A DNA stretch of 22,689 bases from contig JAJYEK010000051.1 in assembly GCA_021785795.1 (NCBI GenBank), positions 1 to 22,689 on the forward strand. Reading direction: 5' to 3'. The DNA is from Pseudomonadota bacterium (lineage in GTDB: Bacteria; Pseudomonadota; Gammaproteobacteria; Acidiferrobacterales; UBA6901). Positions 8,149 through 15,230 of this stretch are shown here, one piece after another. The stretch's first letter is position 1; every line of letters starts with the position of its first letter. A program made the translations under genes and the position numbers. Under the pieces are notes generated by a model. It was given only the letters and a program-made list of their open reading frames with translations, made no database searches and was not told the DNA's origin.

Positions 8149-8981
8149 GGCTTGAACATCTTGCGGCAGCAGGTGGTGTCGAACGCGCATGCCGATGGAA
8201 TCAGTCCTGCCGTGCAGCATGGTTCGCCATTGTCCTGCACTCCGCTGATTGGGATTGCGCCCGGCCCCTCTGATCGGGTTTATCGCAAGCGATCTCACGG
8301 CGTAGCCATCTGTGCGCCGGCGCCAGAACGCCGGTGACACCTTTCCTTCTGTCCCGTGGCAGACCTCCTCCCCGCACGATTGGCGGTGCACCTTACTTGT
8401 GGTCGTGCCTTGATAAGGGCTGGTCATTTTGTCGCACCCTTAGAACGATTAGAGCCACTATGATCACCGAGAGCACGCGCTCCCTGGAACTTGCCATCAC
8501 ACCTTGACCGGATCCGCCGTTTACTGGTTTACTCGCCGCGGGGAACAGAGCCGCACACAAACAGAACAACAAGTGAGCCTCTTTTCAGGGTACAAGCGGA
8601 TCGAAGTGGGTCGTTGCGCGGGACAATCGCCTGCGCGTGGCACTCTATTGGTGAGCCACACGAGGGCCCACCCTTGACGATGACTGGTCCGACTGCTTCA
8701 CTTCTCCGGGACTTACCTAGCAACACGAAGCGTGTCCCGCGCACCGAATCGCGTTTTCGGGCGTCCGCACGCACACCGGATCGATCCGACCCGCAAAGCT
8801 GGCATGGTAGTGATGTTCCTTCCGCCATCCACGCAACTTCCACTGCGCACATACCTGTGCGCGCTCACACCAACAAGATGTACCCGTTTTGCCTTCGCGT
8901 CGCGGTGGCAGGTGGCCTTGCATTTTTGCAGGATCGCGTAAGCTGGGCTCATCTTCATCACGACATACAAAGGTTGAAACG
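8149..8981. other. Long gene-poor region
   Basis: More than 800 bp between a terminator and the outer-membrane gene. Frames exist on both strands (for example 8491-8985 plus) but are Arg/His/Pro/Ser-rich without ribosome-binding sites and look non-coding. A weak promoter-like pair near 8923-8945 (TTGCAT, then TAAGCT, 15-nt spacer) might serve the next gene. Nothing else is supported. Confidence 0.45.
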
Positions 8982-9830
8982 ATGAATAACCGTCATCTTC
9001 TTGTCGCCGCCGTGGCGGCGGCCACACTCGGAATGGGCACTGCCCATGCCGGCATTTTCAATCCCATCGGGCCGCAGATTCGGGAGGCGAATACCAATTG
9101 GGGGCTCGCGTTTCTGGAACAACGCATGAATTACGCGGAAACGCCGCCGCCGTTCCAGCATTACACGACGCCCCCGCCGAATCCCTTGGATTCAGAAACC
9201 GGAACCATCCCGGGTCTGGAGTGGTTCGTGGGGCGCCAATGGGAACATTTCGGCTTTAACGTGAATGTGTCCGTTCTTTACGGGCATACCCACTACCAGG
9301 GGGTCATTGAAAACCTGACGACTGGGGCCTTTACCCCCGCCTCCACAACCACCAAAGATTTCCTGCAAGGCGTGCAGGTGCGCCTTGACTATGGTTTCTC
9401 GCCGGCGCGACATTGGGCGATCCTTCCTGGCATCGTCGGCGGCTTTGGAGGTTGGGCGCGGGACGTTGGCTATAACACATCCATCGGCGGCGACCTCGAA
9501 ACGTACACGTATGCGTATTACGCCGGGCGCTTGGCCGTCGCCTATGCCATGGGACCCGTGGTTGTTGATGTCCACGGAGACTACGGGCGCACGTCCAGTG
9601 CCGAGCTATCCGATACGTACGGCAAATTTCGACTCGGCTCCACGCCATGGAAGCAGTTGGGTTTGCGGGTTACCTGGAATGTCGATCGTCGCCTAAGCCT
9701 CTTTATCAAGGCGAATCGGACCCAGTTTGGTTTCGGGCATTCGTCTCTCACTCAGGTCTGGGTGGAGCCGACCAGCACCACAACCAACACGACAGCGGAG
9801 ATCGGCTTCATCGATCACAATCTGCTGTAA
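8982..9830 (+). CDS. Outer-membrane beta-barrel-like secreted protein, 282 aa
   Basis: The start is ATG 8982: it begins a textbook signal peptide, NNRHLLVAAVAAATLGMG then TAHA before GIF, with cleavage at about residues 23-24. An AAAGG lies upstream, and longer in-frame starts would bury the signal. The mature protein is a series of amphipathic strands with aromatic girdles (FGFNVNVSVLYGHTHYQ, VQVRLDYGFSPARHWAILPG, TYTYAYYAGRLAVAYAMG, KQLGLRVTWNVDRRLSLFIK), separated by Gly/Asn/Thr turns, as in small outer-membrane barrels. The end, IGFIDHNLL, does not finish on the usual terminal aromatic. No specific transporter family is recognised. A strong terminator follows, so it is probably a single-gene unit. 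Confidence 0.75.
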   Translation: MNNRHLLVAAVAAATLGMGTAHAGIFNPIGPQIREANTNWGLAFLEQRMNYAETPPPFQHYTTPPPNPLDSETGTIPGLEWFVGRQWEHFGFNVNVSVLYGHTHYQGVIENLTTGAFTPASTTTKDFLQGVQVRLDYGFSPARHWAILPGIVGGFGGWARDVGYNTSIGGDLETYTYAYYAGRLAVAYAMGPVVVDVHGDYGRTSSAELSDTYGKFRLGSTPWKQLGLRVTWNVDRRLSLFIKANRTQFGFGHSSLTQVWVEPTSTTTNTTAEIGFIDHNLL

Positions 9831-9856
9831 AGAAATACCGCAGAGTTGCGGTGGCG

Positions 9857-9895
9857 CCCCGGTACAGCATCATGCTGTACCGGGGTTTTCCTTTT
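9857..9895 (+). terminator. Strong Rho-independent terminator after the barrel protein
   Basis: CCCCGGTACAGCA (9857-9869) pairs with TGCTGTACCGGGG (9873-9885), a perfect 13-bp stem with a TCA loop, followed by TTTTCCTTTTT. It lies 26 bp after the stop at 9830. Confidence 0.9.
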
Positions 9896-10155
9896 TAGGG
9901 CCGTGTCCCTGGGGATAGCTGCTGGCCGAATGTGATGTTGCCGCTGCTGTCTGTCTGGACGCTGCCCGTCTGGACTGATAGCGGTGTATTGGTCTTTTGT
10001 GCCTGGGCGGCGGATGGTCTCACCGTCTGGTAGCCGTTCGTAAAGCCGCCTTGTGAGGCTGGCGCCGACACCGATTCGGGTTGCTTGCCGCATGCGGCGC
10101 GGTCGCGTCGGGTGGCGGGTGATTTGGCATTTGGGGGGTTTGCTATGATTTCCAC
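9895..10155 (-). CDS. Possible small hypothetical protein, 86 aa
   Basis: The minus-strand frame has a protein-like C-terminal half (TNGYQTVRPSAAQAQKTN, then SVQTGSVQTDSSGNITFGQQ), low in the Arg/Pro bias of shadow frames. The N-terminus is uncertain: GTG at 10155 is possible but poorly supported, and a G6/C6 run at 10133-10138 could hide a frameshift. An AACG near the middle is not a convincing lipobox because no hydrophobic region precedes it. Low-confidence call; no family recognised. Confidence 0.3.
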   Translation of the reverse strand: MEIIANPPNAKSPATRRDRAACGKQPESVSAPASQGGFTNGYQTVRPSAAQAQKTNTPLSVQTGSVQTDSSGNITFGQQLSPGTRP

Positions 10156-10365
10156 ATGTCTCGTGATCGCACACCATTGAAAGTCCTCGAGGGTCAGCGC
10201 GCCCAAATTGAGACGGCACTGGTCCGCCTTGTGTTTGCGCCTGGTTTGGCGCCAAGGCCTGAATTTGATCGGCTTATGAAGCGCCTGAAATCCAGTGTCG
10301 GTTGGATCTCTTTAACGCCAGTAGCGCCACAATCTCCGCATCCAGCAACCGTAACGCACGAGTAA
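10156..10365 (+). CDS. Possible small hypothetical protein, 69 aa (perhaps truncated)
   Basis: ATG 10156 opens a frame whose first 45 codons look real: TPLKVLEGQRAQIETALVRL, then PRPEFDRLMKRLKSS. The last 20 codons (WISLTPVAPQSPHPATVTHE) are antisense to a more convincing minus-strand fragment (10274-10450), so the gene may have been cut short by a rearrangement near 10280. No good ribosome-binding site is seen. Family unknown. Confidence 0.35.
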   Translation: MSRDRTPLKVLEGQRAQIETALVRLVFAPGLAPRPEFDRLMKRLKSSVGWISLTPVAPQSPHPATVTHE

Positions 10366-10450
10366 GATCCGACTTGCTTTTCCGGCTGTGGACTCGCTCG
10401 TAAGCGTCCAGTATTTCGCGCTGCTTATCTTGTAATTCCCTCTGTGTGGC
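10274..10450 (-). pseudogene. Start-less coding fragment on the minus strand
   Basis: Read on the minus strand from about 10450 to a TAA at 10276-10274, one frame gives a strongly protein-like helical sequence (ATQRELQDKQREILDAYERV, then SRKSKSDLTRALRLLDAEIV and ALLALKRSN). There is no in-frame ATG, GTG or TTG in a sensible place, although a GGAGGA lies just upstream of it on the minus strand. It is best explained as the C-terminal remnant of a gene that lost its start. Family not recognised. It overlaps the 3' end of the weak plus-strand ORF at 10156-10365. Confidence 0.4.
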
Positions 10451-10655
10451 TCCTCCAGCCAGTGAAGGAACCCCTACCGGGATCCACCGGAAAAAGGCTG
10501 TGGACGAATCCCCGGCATGTGCGTCACCGGCAATGTCGGTGCGCTTGTTTAAGGGAAATGATTGTCGTGTGCGGTTGCGCGCCCGGGTGGGCGCATACGG
10601 GATAAATCCGTACGGGCAGACGGTATGTTGCCTTCCCGTTCGCCCCGAATCTGCG

Positions 10656-11066
10656 TTAGTGAAAGGGGCCGATGAGCTTGAAGATGTGCATCGATACCGG
10701 ATTGGTCAGGGCGACCAGCGCGATCGTGAGGTACATCAGCATTTCCATACGGTCCTTATGGGCGTCGATCTTCGTATTTAGGCTTTTTTCAACGCCGTCG
10801 AGTTTGGCGCTTAGTCGCCCCTCCATGCCGTCGAGTTTGGCTTCCAGACGCTTTTCAACGCCGTCGAGTTTGGCGCTTAGACCCTTTTCAGCGCCGTCAG
10901 TCTTGCCTTCCAGCCTGACGATATCTTCGCTGGTGGCGATGCCCTGGTTGAATGCGCGGGACAAACCGCGGCTCATGGCATGGGCCTGTTTTTCAGGCAC
11001 TCCGCCATCCGTCAGGGTCGTAACGTACTCTTCTGTGTCGAAAAGAACGCGCATATCGCTGCCCAT
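10656..11066 (-). CDS. Coiled-coil protein with 11-residue repeats and a C-terminal membrane helix, 136 aa
   Basis: The minus-strand start at 11066 has GGAG 8 nt upstream (Met5 is an alternative). The N-terminal region, RVLFDTEEYVTTLTDGGVPE then KQAHAMSRGLS, resembles the opening of DUF1640/CCDC90-type coiled-coil proteins. Residues about 60-105 are four 11-residue repeats of the form LxAKLDGVEKR, predicted as an extended coiled coil. The C-terminus is one hydrophobic helix (MLMYLTIALVALTNPVSM) that would anchor it in the membrane. The repeats are mirrored by 33-bp DNA repeats. The family's bacterial function is poorly known. A hairpin overlies its leader (11074-11091). Confidence 0.75.
   Translation of the reverse strand: MGSDMRVLFDTEEYVTTLTDGGVPEKQAHAMSRGLSRAFNQGIATSEDIVRLEGKTDGAEKGLSAKLDGVEKRLEAKLDGMEGRLSAKLDGVEKSLNTKIDAHKDRMEMLMYLTIALVALTNPVSMHIFKLIGPFH
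10790..10920 (-). repeat. Four tandem 33-bp repeats inside the coiled-coil gene
   Basis: Units begin at 10790, 10823, 10856 and 10889 (plus-strand numbering), each containing a variant of AACGCCGTCGAGTTTGG. They encode the 11-residue coiled-coil repeat. Units 1 and 3 are nearly identical, suggesting recent duplication and possible length variation. Confidence 0.8.
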
Positions 11067-11073
11067 TGTGAAC

Positions 11074-11091
11074 GCTCCGGTTGTGGCCGGA
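11074..11091 (-). promoter_or_regulatory. Hairpin in the leader of the coiled-coil gene
   Basis: CTCCGG (11074-11079) and CCGGAG (11086-11091) form a 6-bp stem. On the minus strand the GGAG ribosome-binding site of the gene starting at 11066 lies in this stem, so folding could hide it. No ligand-binding architecture is recognised. Confidence 0.3.
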
Positions 11092-11413
11092 GCTCCCCGA
11101 TCGGGCGAGGCCCGGTCGGGTTGGTTGGTGTTGGTCTTGTACGCGCTCAGCTCGCGCGGAGACTCGATGTCTCTTAATCACGACCGAGTATAGATCGCCG
11201 CAAGGCCCGCGCCAATACCGGCCACACCGGGTTCTGGTTGCTGCTTTGATTCTGGTGGCGACCCATCGTTCGACTGGTGCCGCTCGATCTGCCGCGTCAC
11301 AGTTTTTCCGTGTGGAACGTGTCTACAGTCCCGCAGCGATCCCTGCCACACTGGACCCGTGCATGCCGGTTCTGGCATTGTTTCAGCCACACCCACGCAC
11401 GAGTTGCTTCCCT
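11092..11413. other. Intergenic stretch between divergent genes
   Basis: About 320 bp between the minus-strand coiled-coil gene and the plus-strand nuclease gene. The nuclease frame stays open through here, but its composition (Arg/Ser/Pro/Cys-rich) looks non-coding. Promoters for both genes should lie here, though none is clear. Confidence 0.4.
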
Positions 11414-11995
11414 ATGCACCATCACCGGCGCCGCAGAGTGAGCCGCAAAACGAAAACGGAAGACCTTACGGGAATCGCCGTTGCCATCGGCGCCGCGTTC
11501 TTCATCGACGCATGGGTGCACCACCCCCGCCTCGATGATGCCGTCGGCCATCTGATCGGGGTCGGCCTATTCTTTGCTGTTGTGTTCGCGGGCCTTGTCG
11601 GGTTTATCCGCAAGAAGCAACGGGGCCGGCTTCGTGCCGCCCTCCTGGCCGCCGGCACAGCCAATCCCATGCAGCTCACCCCCGAGCAATACGAGCGCTT
11701 TTGCGCTGCACTGCTCAGCAACAACGGCTGGCATACCAGCGTGACCCGCAAGTCTGGCGATTTTGGAGCCGACGTGATCGCTAGAAAGGGCGGCCTCGTG
11801 CTGGCCATCCAATGCAAGCAGTGGTCGAAGTCTGTGGGCGTCAAGGCGGTACAGGAAGTCCACGCTGCCCTGAGCCATTATGGGGCCACCCAGGGCATCG
11901 TTGTCACCACGACCGGCTACACGCCGGCGGCGCACGCGCTCGCCGCGAGCACCGGCGTCCGGCTTCTCAGTCATACGGATCTTATCGGCATGTGA
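11414..11995 (+). CDS. Membrane-anchored Mrr-type restriction endonuclease, 193 aa
   Basis: Residues 1-15 are basic, followed by two hydrophobic helices (about 17-31, TGIAVAIGAAFFIDA; 43-61, IGVGLFFAVVFAGLVGFIR), then a Mrr_cat domain. That domain starts LTPEQYERFCAALLSNNGW, has GDFGADVIARKGG with D120, then LAIQCKQW with Q133 and K135 (PD-(D/E)xK motif D...QxK), then VGVKAVQEVHAA and the usual GATQGIVVTTTGYTPAA. Mrr domains cleave DNA, usually modified or foreign DNA. The membrane-tethered form is a known family variant of uncertain role. The start is uncertain: ATG 11414 has no good ribosome-binding site; GTG 11438 or ATG 11363 are in-frame alternatives. It stands alone with no methylase nearby. 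Confidence 0.85.
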   Translation: MHHHRRRRVSRKTKTEDLTGIAVAIGAAFFIDAWVHHPRLDDAVGHLIGVGLFFAVVFAGLVGFIRKKQRGRLRAALLAAGTANPMQLTPEQYERFCAALLSNNGWHTSVTRKSGDFGADVIARKGGLVLAIQCKQWSKSVGVKAVQEVHAALSHYGATQGIVVTTTGYTPAAHALAASTGVRLLSHTDLIGM

Positions 11996-12101
11996 GTGTC
12001 GCGAGGCGGCACGCAACCCGCCTTACCCGGACAGGCGCACAAACGCCCGGCCCCGAAATGGGGACCTGGCGCCCTGGTATGTCCCGGCATCACGAAACGG
12101 T
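11996..12101. other. Short spacer after the nuclease gene
   Basis: No gene and no clear terminator were seen between the nuclease stop and the minus-strand relic that begins at 12102. Confidence 0.4.
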
Positions 12102-12320
12102 CTAGGCAGTCGCCCGTTTCCATCGGGCCATATTTAACACGGCCCACGCCACCTCGGCCGGATCCCCTGCTATGTCGTCCATGTTCCAGTACATGAGCTC
12201 GCGGCCCAGATGGGTGGCGCGGACGTGAGTCTCCCGTTACGCGCGCGCAATGACCTGCTGTGATGGATCCGCGAACGACCCCTCTTTAACACGGCCATTC
12301 GCGGTTGCGTTGTCGCGCAT
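12102..12320 (-). pseudogene. Small gene interrupted by an in-frame TAA; relative of the ORF at 15661-15783
   Basis: From an ATG at 12320 the minus strand reads MRDNATANGRVKEGSFADPS QQVIARA, then TAA (12239-12237). The same frame continues as RETHVRATHLGRELMYWNMD followed by DIAGDPAEVAWAVLNMARWK and a stop at 12102. Both halves look coding, so a CAA-to-TAA change is the simplest explanation; the intact product would be about 72 residues. The start (ANGRVKEGSFAD) matches ANGQVKWGSFAN in the 40-codon ORF at 15783, so both belong to one unnamed small family. No good ribosome-binding site is seen upstream. An alternative is two separate tiny ORFs. Confidence 0.5.
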
Positions 12321-12321
12321 C

Positions 12322-12330
12322 TGTGGATAA
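12322..12330. promoter_or_regulatory. Single consensus DnaA-box sequence
   Basis: TGTGGATAA, the complement of TTATCCACA, lies immediately upstream of the 12320 minus-strand start. A single 9-mer can occur by chance; no cluster, AT-rich region or iterons are seen around it, so there is no case for an origin. Confidence 0.25.
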
Positions 12331-12429
12331 TGGACGCCATATAGAAGGGTCCGCTAATGGATCCACTGGGCGCGTCGCCTGACCGGCATCCTTGCCCGGG
12401 AGAAGACGGCGCAGGAGGCCTGCTTTCGC

Positions 12430-12555
12430 ATGATTACGCTGTTCTGGAAGATCGCCGTCGTAATGGCGTTATGTGTGTGGGTCGCTGGCGCCCTGATTCG
12501 CGCCCTCGAGCGCCCGCTCCGCCGTCGCCGCGGGCCCCGTTCCCCGCGGGACTGA
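12430..12555 (+). CDS. Small single-pass membrane peptide, 41 aa
   Basis: AGGAGG at 12413-12418 precedes ATG 12430 (11-nt spacing, slightly long). The peptide is one hydrophobic helix, MITLFWKIAVVMALCVWVAG, followed by a strongly basic tail (LIRALERPLRRRRGPRSPRD), typical of a small inner-membrane protein with a cytoplasmic tail. The stop at 12553-12555 is 2 nt before the ATG of the next gene, so the two are probably co-translated. The frame is also open upstream to a TAA just before 12360 without a usable start, so a longer ancestral form is possible. No family known. Confidence 0.55.
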   Translation: MITLFWKIAVVMALCVWVAGALIRALERPLRRRRGPRSPRD

Positions 12556-12557
12556 AC

Positions 12558-13013
12558 ATGCCGTCCGATCACGTCGTTGTGCGCCTGGACGACGCCCGCA
12601 AGGCGCGCTGGATCGCCGCGTGTCCCGATACCAAGGAGGCCGTGGACGCATTGCGTCGTGTCCGTGGCGCCCTGGCTGATGTCGATCAGCCATCCAGTCG
12701 TGCCGTCCTGAGCCGCTCTGCGCTGCGCGCGCTGCGCTGTGCCATACGCGCCAATGGCGTGCCAGACACCACGCCTATCTCAGAGGGTGTGGCCAATCTG
12801 CTCGCCACGGCACCAGGTGGCCATACTTCCGCCATGTGGTGTCTTCATGCCGCCATTCTGCGAGAGGCTGGAACCATCAACATGGTGGCCATGGCTACGC
12901 CGGACATGGTGCCTGCCGGAAAGATCATTCAGCTCGCGCTGGCCGTGCAGGACATCGCGCCTGTTCTCATTGAATACGCGGCACGAACGCGCTCGCCGCG
13001 GACGGCCACATAA
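12558..13013 (+). CDS. Hypothetical protein, 151 aa
   Basis: ATG 12558 lies 2 nt after the stop of the 41-residue membrane peptide; a longer in-frame start at 12357 would run out of frame through that peptide and look non-coding, so it was rejected. The product is soluble and largely helical: HVVVRLDDARKARWIAACPD, then TKEAVDALRRVRGALADVDQ, a middle NLLATAPGGHTSAMWCLHAA and a C-terminal helix (IIQLALAVQDIAPVLIEYAA). No signal peptide and no recognised family. It begins a series of plus-strand orphans running to 15230. Confidence 0.7.
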   Translation: MPSDHVVVRLDDARKARWIAACPDTKEAVDALRRVRGALADVDQPSSRAVLSRSALRALRCAIRANGVPDTTPISEGVANLLATAPGGHTSAMWCLHAAILREAGTINMVAMATPDMVPAGKIIQLALAVQDIAPVLIEYAARTRSPRTAT

Positions 13014-13178
13014 TTTCTCTGGTCCGACGATCTTGCCTCGACCACCTCACCCGTGTGGCACCTTGCCGCTCGAGGCGCGACTTCTCGATAGCGACCGACC
13101 GTGATCCGAGCCACCATCGGCTTGCGTATTCTGAACCGTTGGTATCGTGGGCTTGTCATTCCACTTCGTGAGCGCACC

Positions 13179-13532
13179 ATGAAAAAGACATTCCCATGTG
13201 GACATACAGGCGCGGCTGACCGCGCGGTCCATCAGGTGGCATCCGCTACGCGGACCAGTCTCCAGAAGATGGCGTCGGATCTCCGCATCGACACCGACCG
13301 CTATCCGGCGCGGATCATCGAGCGAGCGGCGACGATTTACGTCCAGGTGGTTGCTGGGGGTTTGCCAGCCCTTCGTAACCTGGGCGCCAAGAAGATCAAT
13401 GCCGCCAAACAGATCATGAGCGTCCCCATTGGACGCCGGTACCGAATGTTATTCGACGTCGAGAGTGGCGCGCCAGTCTATATGGGTTTGTACAGTCACG
13501 CGGATTACGACACCGTGATTGGGCATCTATAG
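13179..13532 (+). CDS. Hypothetical protein, 117 aa, with a faint ParE/RelE-like C-terminus
   Basis: ATG 13179 (MKKTFPCGHTG) is preferred over the 26-codon-longer frame from 13101, whose extra part looks non-coding; the ribosome-binding site is weak (GTGAG). The N-terminal two thirds are helical (TSLQKMASDLRIDTDRYPAR, then IIERAATIYVQVVAGGLPAL). The last 40 residues, SVPIGRRYRMLFDVESGAPV then YMGLYSHADYDTVIGHL, have the strand-R-x-x-YR-strand feel of ParE/RelE toxins. No cognate antitoxin is evident next to it, so that assignment is a weak guess. Confidence 0.65.
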   Translation: MKKTFPCGHTGAADRAVHQVASATRTSLQKMASDLRIDTDRYPARIIERAATIYVQVVAGGLPALRNLGAKKINAAKQIMSVPIGRRYRMLFDVESGAPVYMGLYSHADYDTVIGHL

Positions 13533-13601
13533 CACCGCACCCGACGCATCGCGTCTTTGCGGCAGACCATCCGGGTATGTCGCTTACAATGAGTGACCCA
13601 C

Positions 13602-14336
13602 ATGATTGCTATTGCTGACACGGTCCGCACAGACAGCTGGACCCGCACTTTGCGGGCACGCATGGACACACTGCGCAACGGGTCCATCCGTTTCTTCTCG
13701 TCCATGTCGCACGCGGAAGTCCTGCGCGCGTATCATCATTATCGGACCGCCTGCTTATCCTCGCATGGCGTCGAGCTGGACGTTTGGGATGGCGCGTTGC
13801 GCGACCATATCACTGCCGTATCCATCACGCATCCCGCCGTTCGTGGCCTCCGGTTCACGACATCCGGGTGGCTGCCGGATGGCGCATGCCCAGACGCACG
13901 ATTCTGGTATGCGCAGAATCTGGTCGTCCACGCCCGTGTTGTAGCCGACACCATCCTGAAACACGACGACGATTTTTATACGCGGTCTGACGTGGCGACT
14001 GCGCTGGCCTCGGCCGCATACGCCGCGGTACCGGCTGCCGTGCAGAATGTCGTGATCCACCGCCGCCCGCCTCACGAGGCCGACCACGGGGACATCGTGG
14101 CCGCTGCCGGAACATTCATGCGCCGGTTTGGCGCTCATTGGACGCCGCGCCGCGTGGCGGCCGCGGTCCTCGACTTCATTGGCGCCCAGAACCCGGACGA
14201 CCACATGCGGTTGATCCTGGATACGGTCGATCAGATAGTGGCTGTTGCCAAGTTGAATCGCGTGGGTGTCTTGCGTGTTGCCGTGGATGTTTCCGAGCGG
14301 CGCATCCTGTTGTCCGTCAACAACTTTCGTTCCTGA
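13602..14336 (+). CDS. Hypothetical protein, 244 aa
   Basis: ATG 13602 is the likely start, with GTG 13593 as an in-frame alternative; neither has a strong ribosome-binding site. The protein is soluble, mixed helix and strand, with residues such as GSIRFFSSMSHAEVLRAYHH, WYAQNLVVHARVVADTILKH, and a middle PAAVQNVVIHRRPPHEADHG. A helical region, FMRRFGAHWTPRRVAAAVLD, precedes a C-terminal strand pair ending RILLSVNNFRS. The conserved-looking His/Asp clusters (KHDDDFYTRSD, HEADHGD) could bind metal, but this is speculation. No family recognised. It belongs to the 12430-15230 plus-strand series. Confidence 0.7.
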   Translation: MIAIADTVRTDSWTRTLRARMDTLRNGSIRFFSSMSHAEVLRAYHHYRTACLSSHGVELDVWDGALRDHITAVSITHPAVRGLRFTTSGWLPDGACPDARFWYAQNLVVHARVVADTILKHDDDFYTRSDVATALASAAYAAVPAAVQNVVIHRRPPHEADHGDIVAAAGTFMRRFGAHWTPRRVAAAVLDFIGAQNPDDHMRLILDTVDQIVAVAKLNRVGVLRVAVDVSERRILLSVNNFRS

Positions 14337-14346
14337 AAAACCCAAG

Positions 14347-14361
14347 GCCGCCAGCCAGGCT
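14347..14361 (-). terminator. Short hairpin after the 13602-14336 gene
   Basis: GCCAGCC-A-GGCTGGC forms a short hairpin 10 bp after the stop. On the minus strand it is followed by GGCCTTGGGTTTTT, so it has terminator character in that direction. Weak evidence for a bidirectional terminator. Confidence 0.3.
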
Positions 14362-14494
14362 GGCCGTTACCCATTTCCCTTTTGTGACAGCCGTCGGTCC
14401 ATGATGGGCCGACGCTTGCGTTATTTCGGGCTGCTGTATTATGCCAGTGTGGCTCACCTGTTTCAGGTGTCGATGACCACGACTGGAGGATGTT

Positions 14495-14785
14495 ATGGGA
14501 AATAAGGCTGTGGATGTGGGGGCGCTGGCCGGGCGGCTGTTTGAGTGGTTCGTGCCCGCTGGCTTCATCGGCGGCGTGTGGTCCCTGAAGGACCCCGATT
14601 TTTATGCCAACAGGTTCCGGTATCTGAACCGCATACTGATGGTCACGGTGCCGTCGCTCCTGTTGAGTCTACTTTTTGCGCATCACGGTCTTGTCGTTCT
14701 GTCCTGGTGCCTGATTGTACCTGCTGGCCTGACCGGCCTCGCGCTTGGCGTCTGGCTTGGACTTGTTCTTGGACATAGGGGGTAA
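14495..14785 (+). CDS. Integral membrane protein, 96 aa
   Basis: GGAGG lies just upstream of ATG 14495. Three hydrophobic helices are visible (VPAGFIGGVWSL; LNRILMVTVPSLLLSLLFAH; VVLSWCLIVPAGLTGLALGV), with the short loop KDPDFYANRFRYLNR between the first two. The stop (14783-14785) is 4 nt before the start of the next membrane gene at 14790, so the two are probably translated together and may form a complex. No family recognised. Confidence 0.75.
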   Translation: MGNKAVDVGALAGRLFEWFVPAGFIGGVWSLKDPDFYANRFRYLNRILMVTVPSLLLSLLFAHHGLVVLSWCLIVPAGLTGLALGVWLGLVLGHRG

Positions 14786-14789
14786 GACC

Positions 14790-15230
14790 ATGGTGTACGT
14801 GTATGCGATCCTGACGGCGGTCCCCGCCATTGTTGTCGTGCTGACGTTTTTGGACTTTGCGTTTGCGCGCTCGGCGCCGGGTGTTGCCTTGGCGGCACGG
14901 AAGCGCCTGCGCGCGTTCGTCCTGAAGCAGGTTGACCTGTTCCTGCCGATGAATAAGGACACCACCGGCGCGCTTTGGCCCTTGGCCGCCAAAGTGGACC
15001 GCGAGCGGTTTGCGCGGGCCGTCGGCTTCTACATGGGGTTGTCTCTTTTGATCTTCGCGGGCATGTACGGCCTTCACTACCACGAGAAGACGCTCGGCAA
15101 CTGGTGGCTGTGGGCGTTGACGTATGAGACTGGCATCATCTTCATGCTGATCTTTTACGCGAGCTTCAGCGTTCAATTCAGTGCCTGGTTCAAGAACCGC
15201 TTTGGCTTCGACGACGAGGATCTGGACTAG
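14790..15230 (+). CDS. Integral membrane protein, 146 aa
   Basis: A GGGGG stretch overlaps the previous stop and serves as the ribosome-binding site for ATG 14790; the longer frame from 14745 would overlap the upstream gene heavily. The protein has an N-terminal helix (VYAILTAVPAIVVVLTFLDF), a basic cytoplasmic-looking region (ARKRLRAFVLKQVDLFLPMN), a helix at about residues 76-92 (VGFYMGLSLLIFAGMYGLHY) and a C-terminal helix (GIIFMLIFYASFSVQFSAWF), ending in an acidic tail (DDEDLD). Its stop codon overlaps the minus-strand gene's stop in a shared CTAG, so the genes are tightly convergent. Confidence 0.75.
   Translation: MVYVYAILTAVPAIVVVLTFLDFAFARSAPGVALAARKRLRAFVLKQVDLFLPMNKDTTGALWPLAAKVDRERFARAVGFYMGLSLLIFAGMYGLHYHEKTLGNWWLWALTYETGIIFMLIFYASFSVQFSAWFKNRFGFDDEDLD

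Noticed and set aside
8491..8985. 164-codon plus-strand frame before the barrel gene
   Set aside because: No ribosome-binding site, low-complexity Ser/Arg/His/Pro composition, and it overlaps the well-supported start at 8982.
12322..12330. DnaA box as part of a replication origin
   Set aside because: A single 9-mer, with no cluster, iterons, AT-rich unwinding region or initiator gene nearby.
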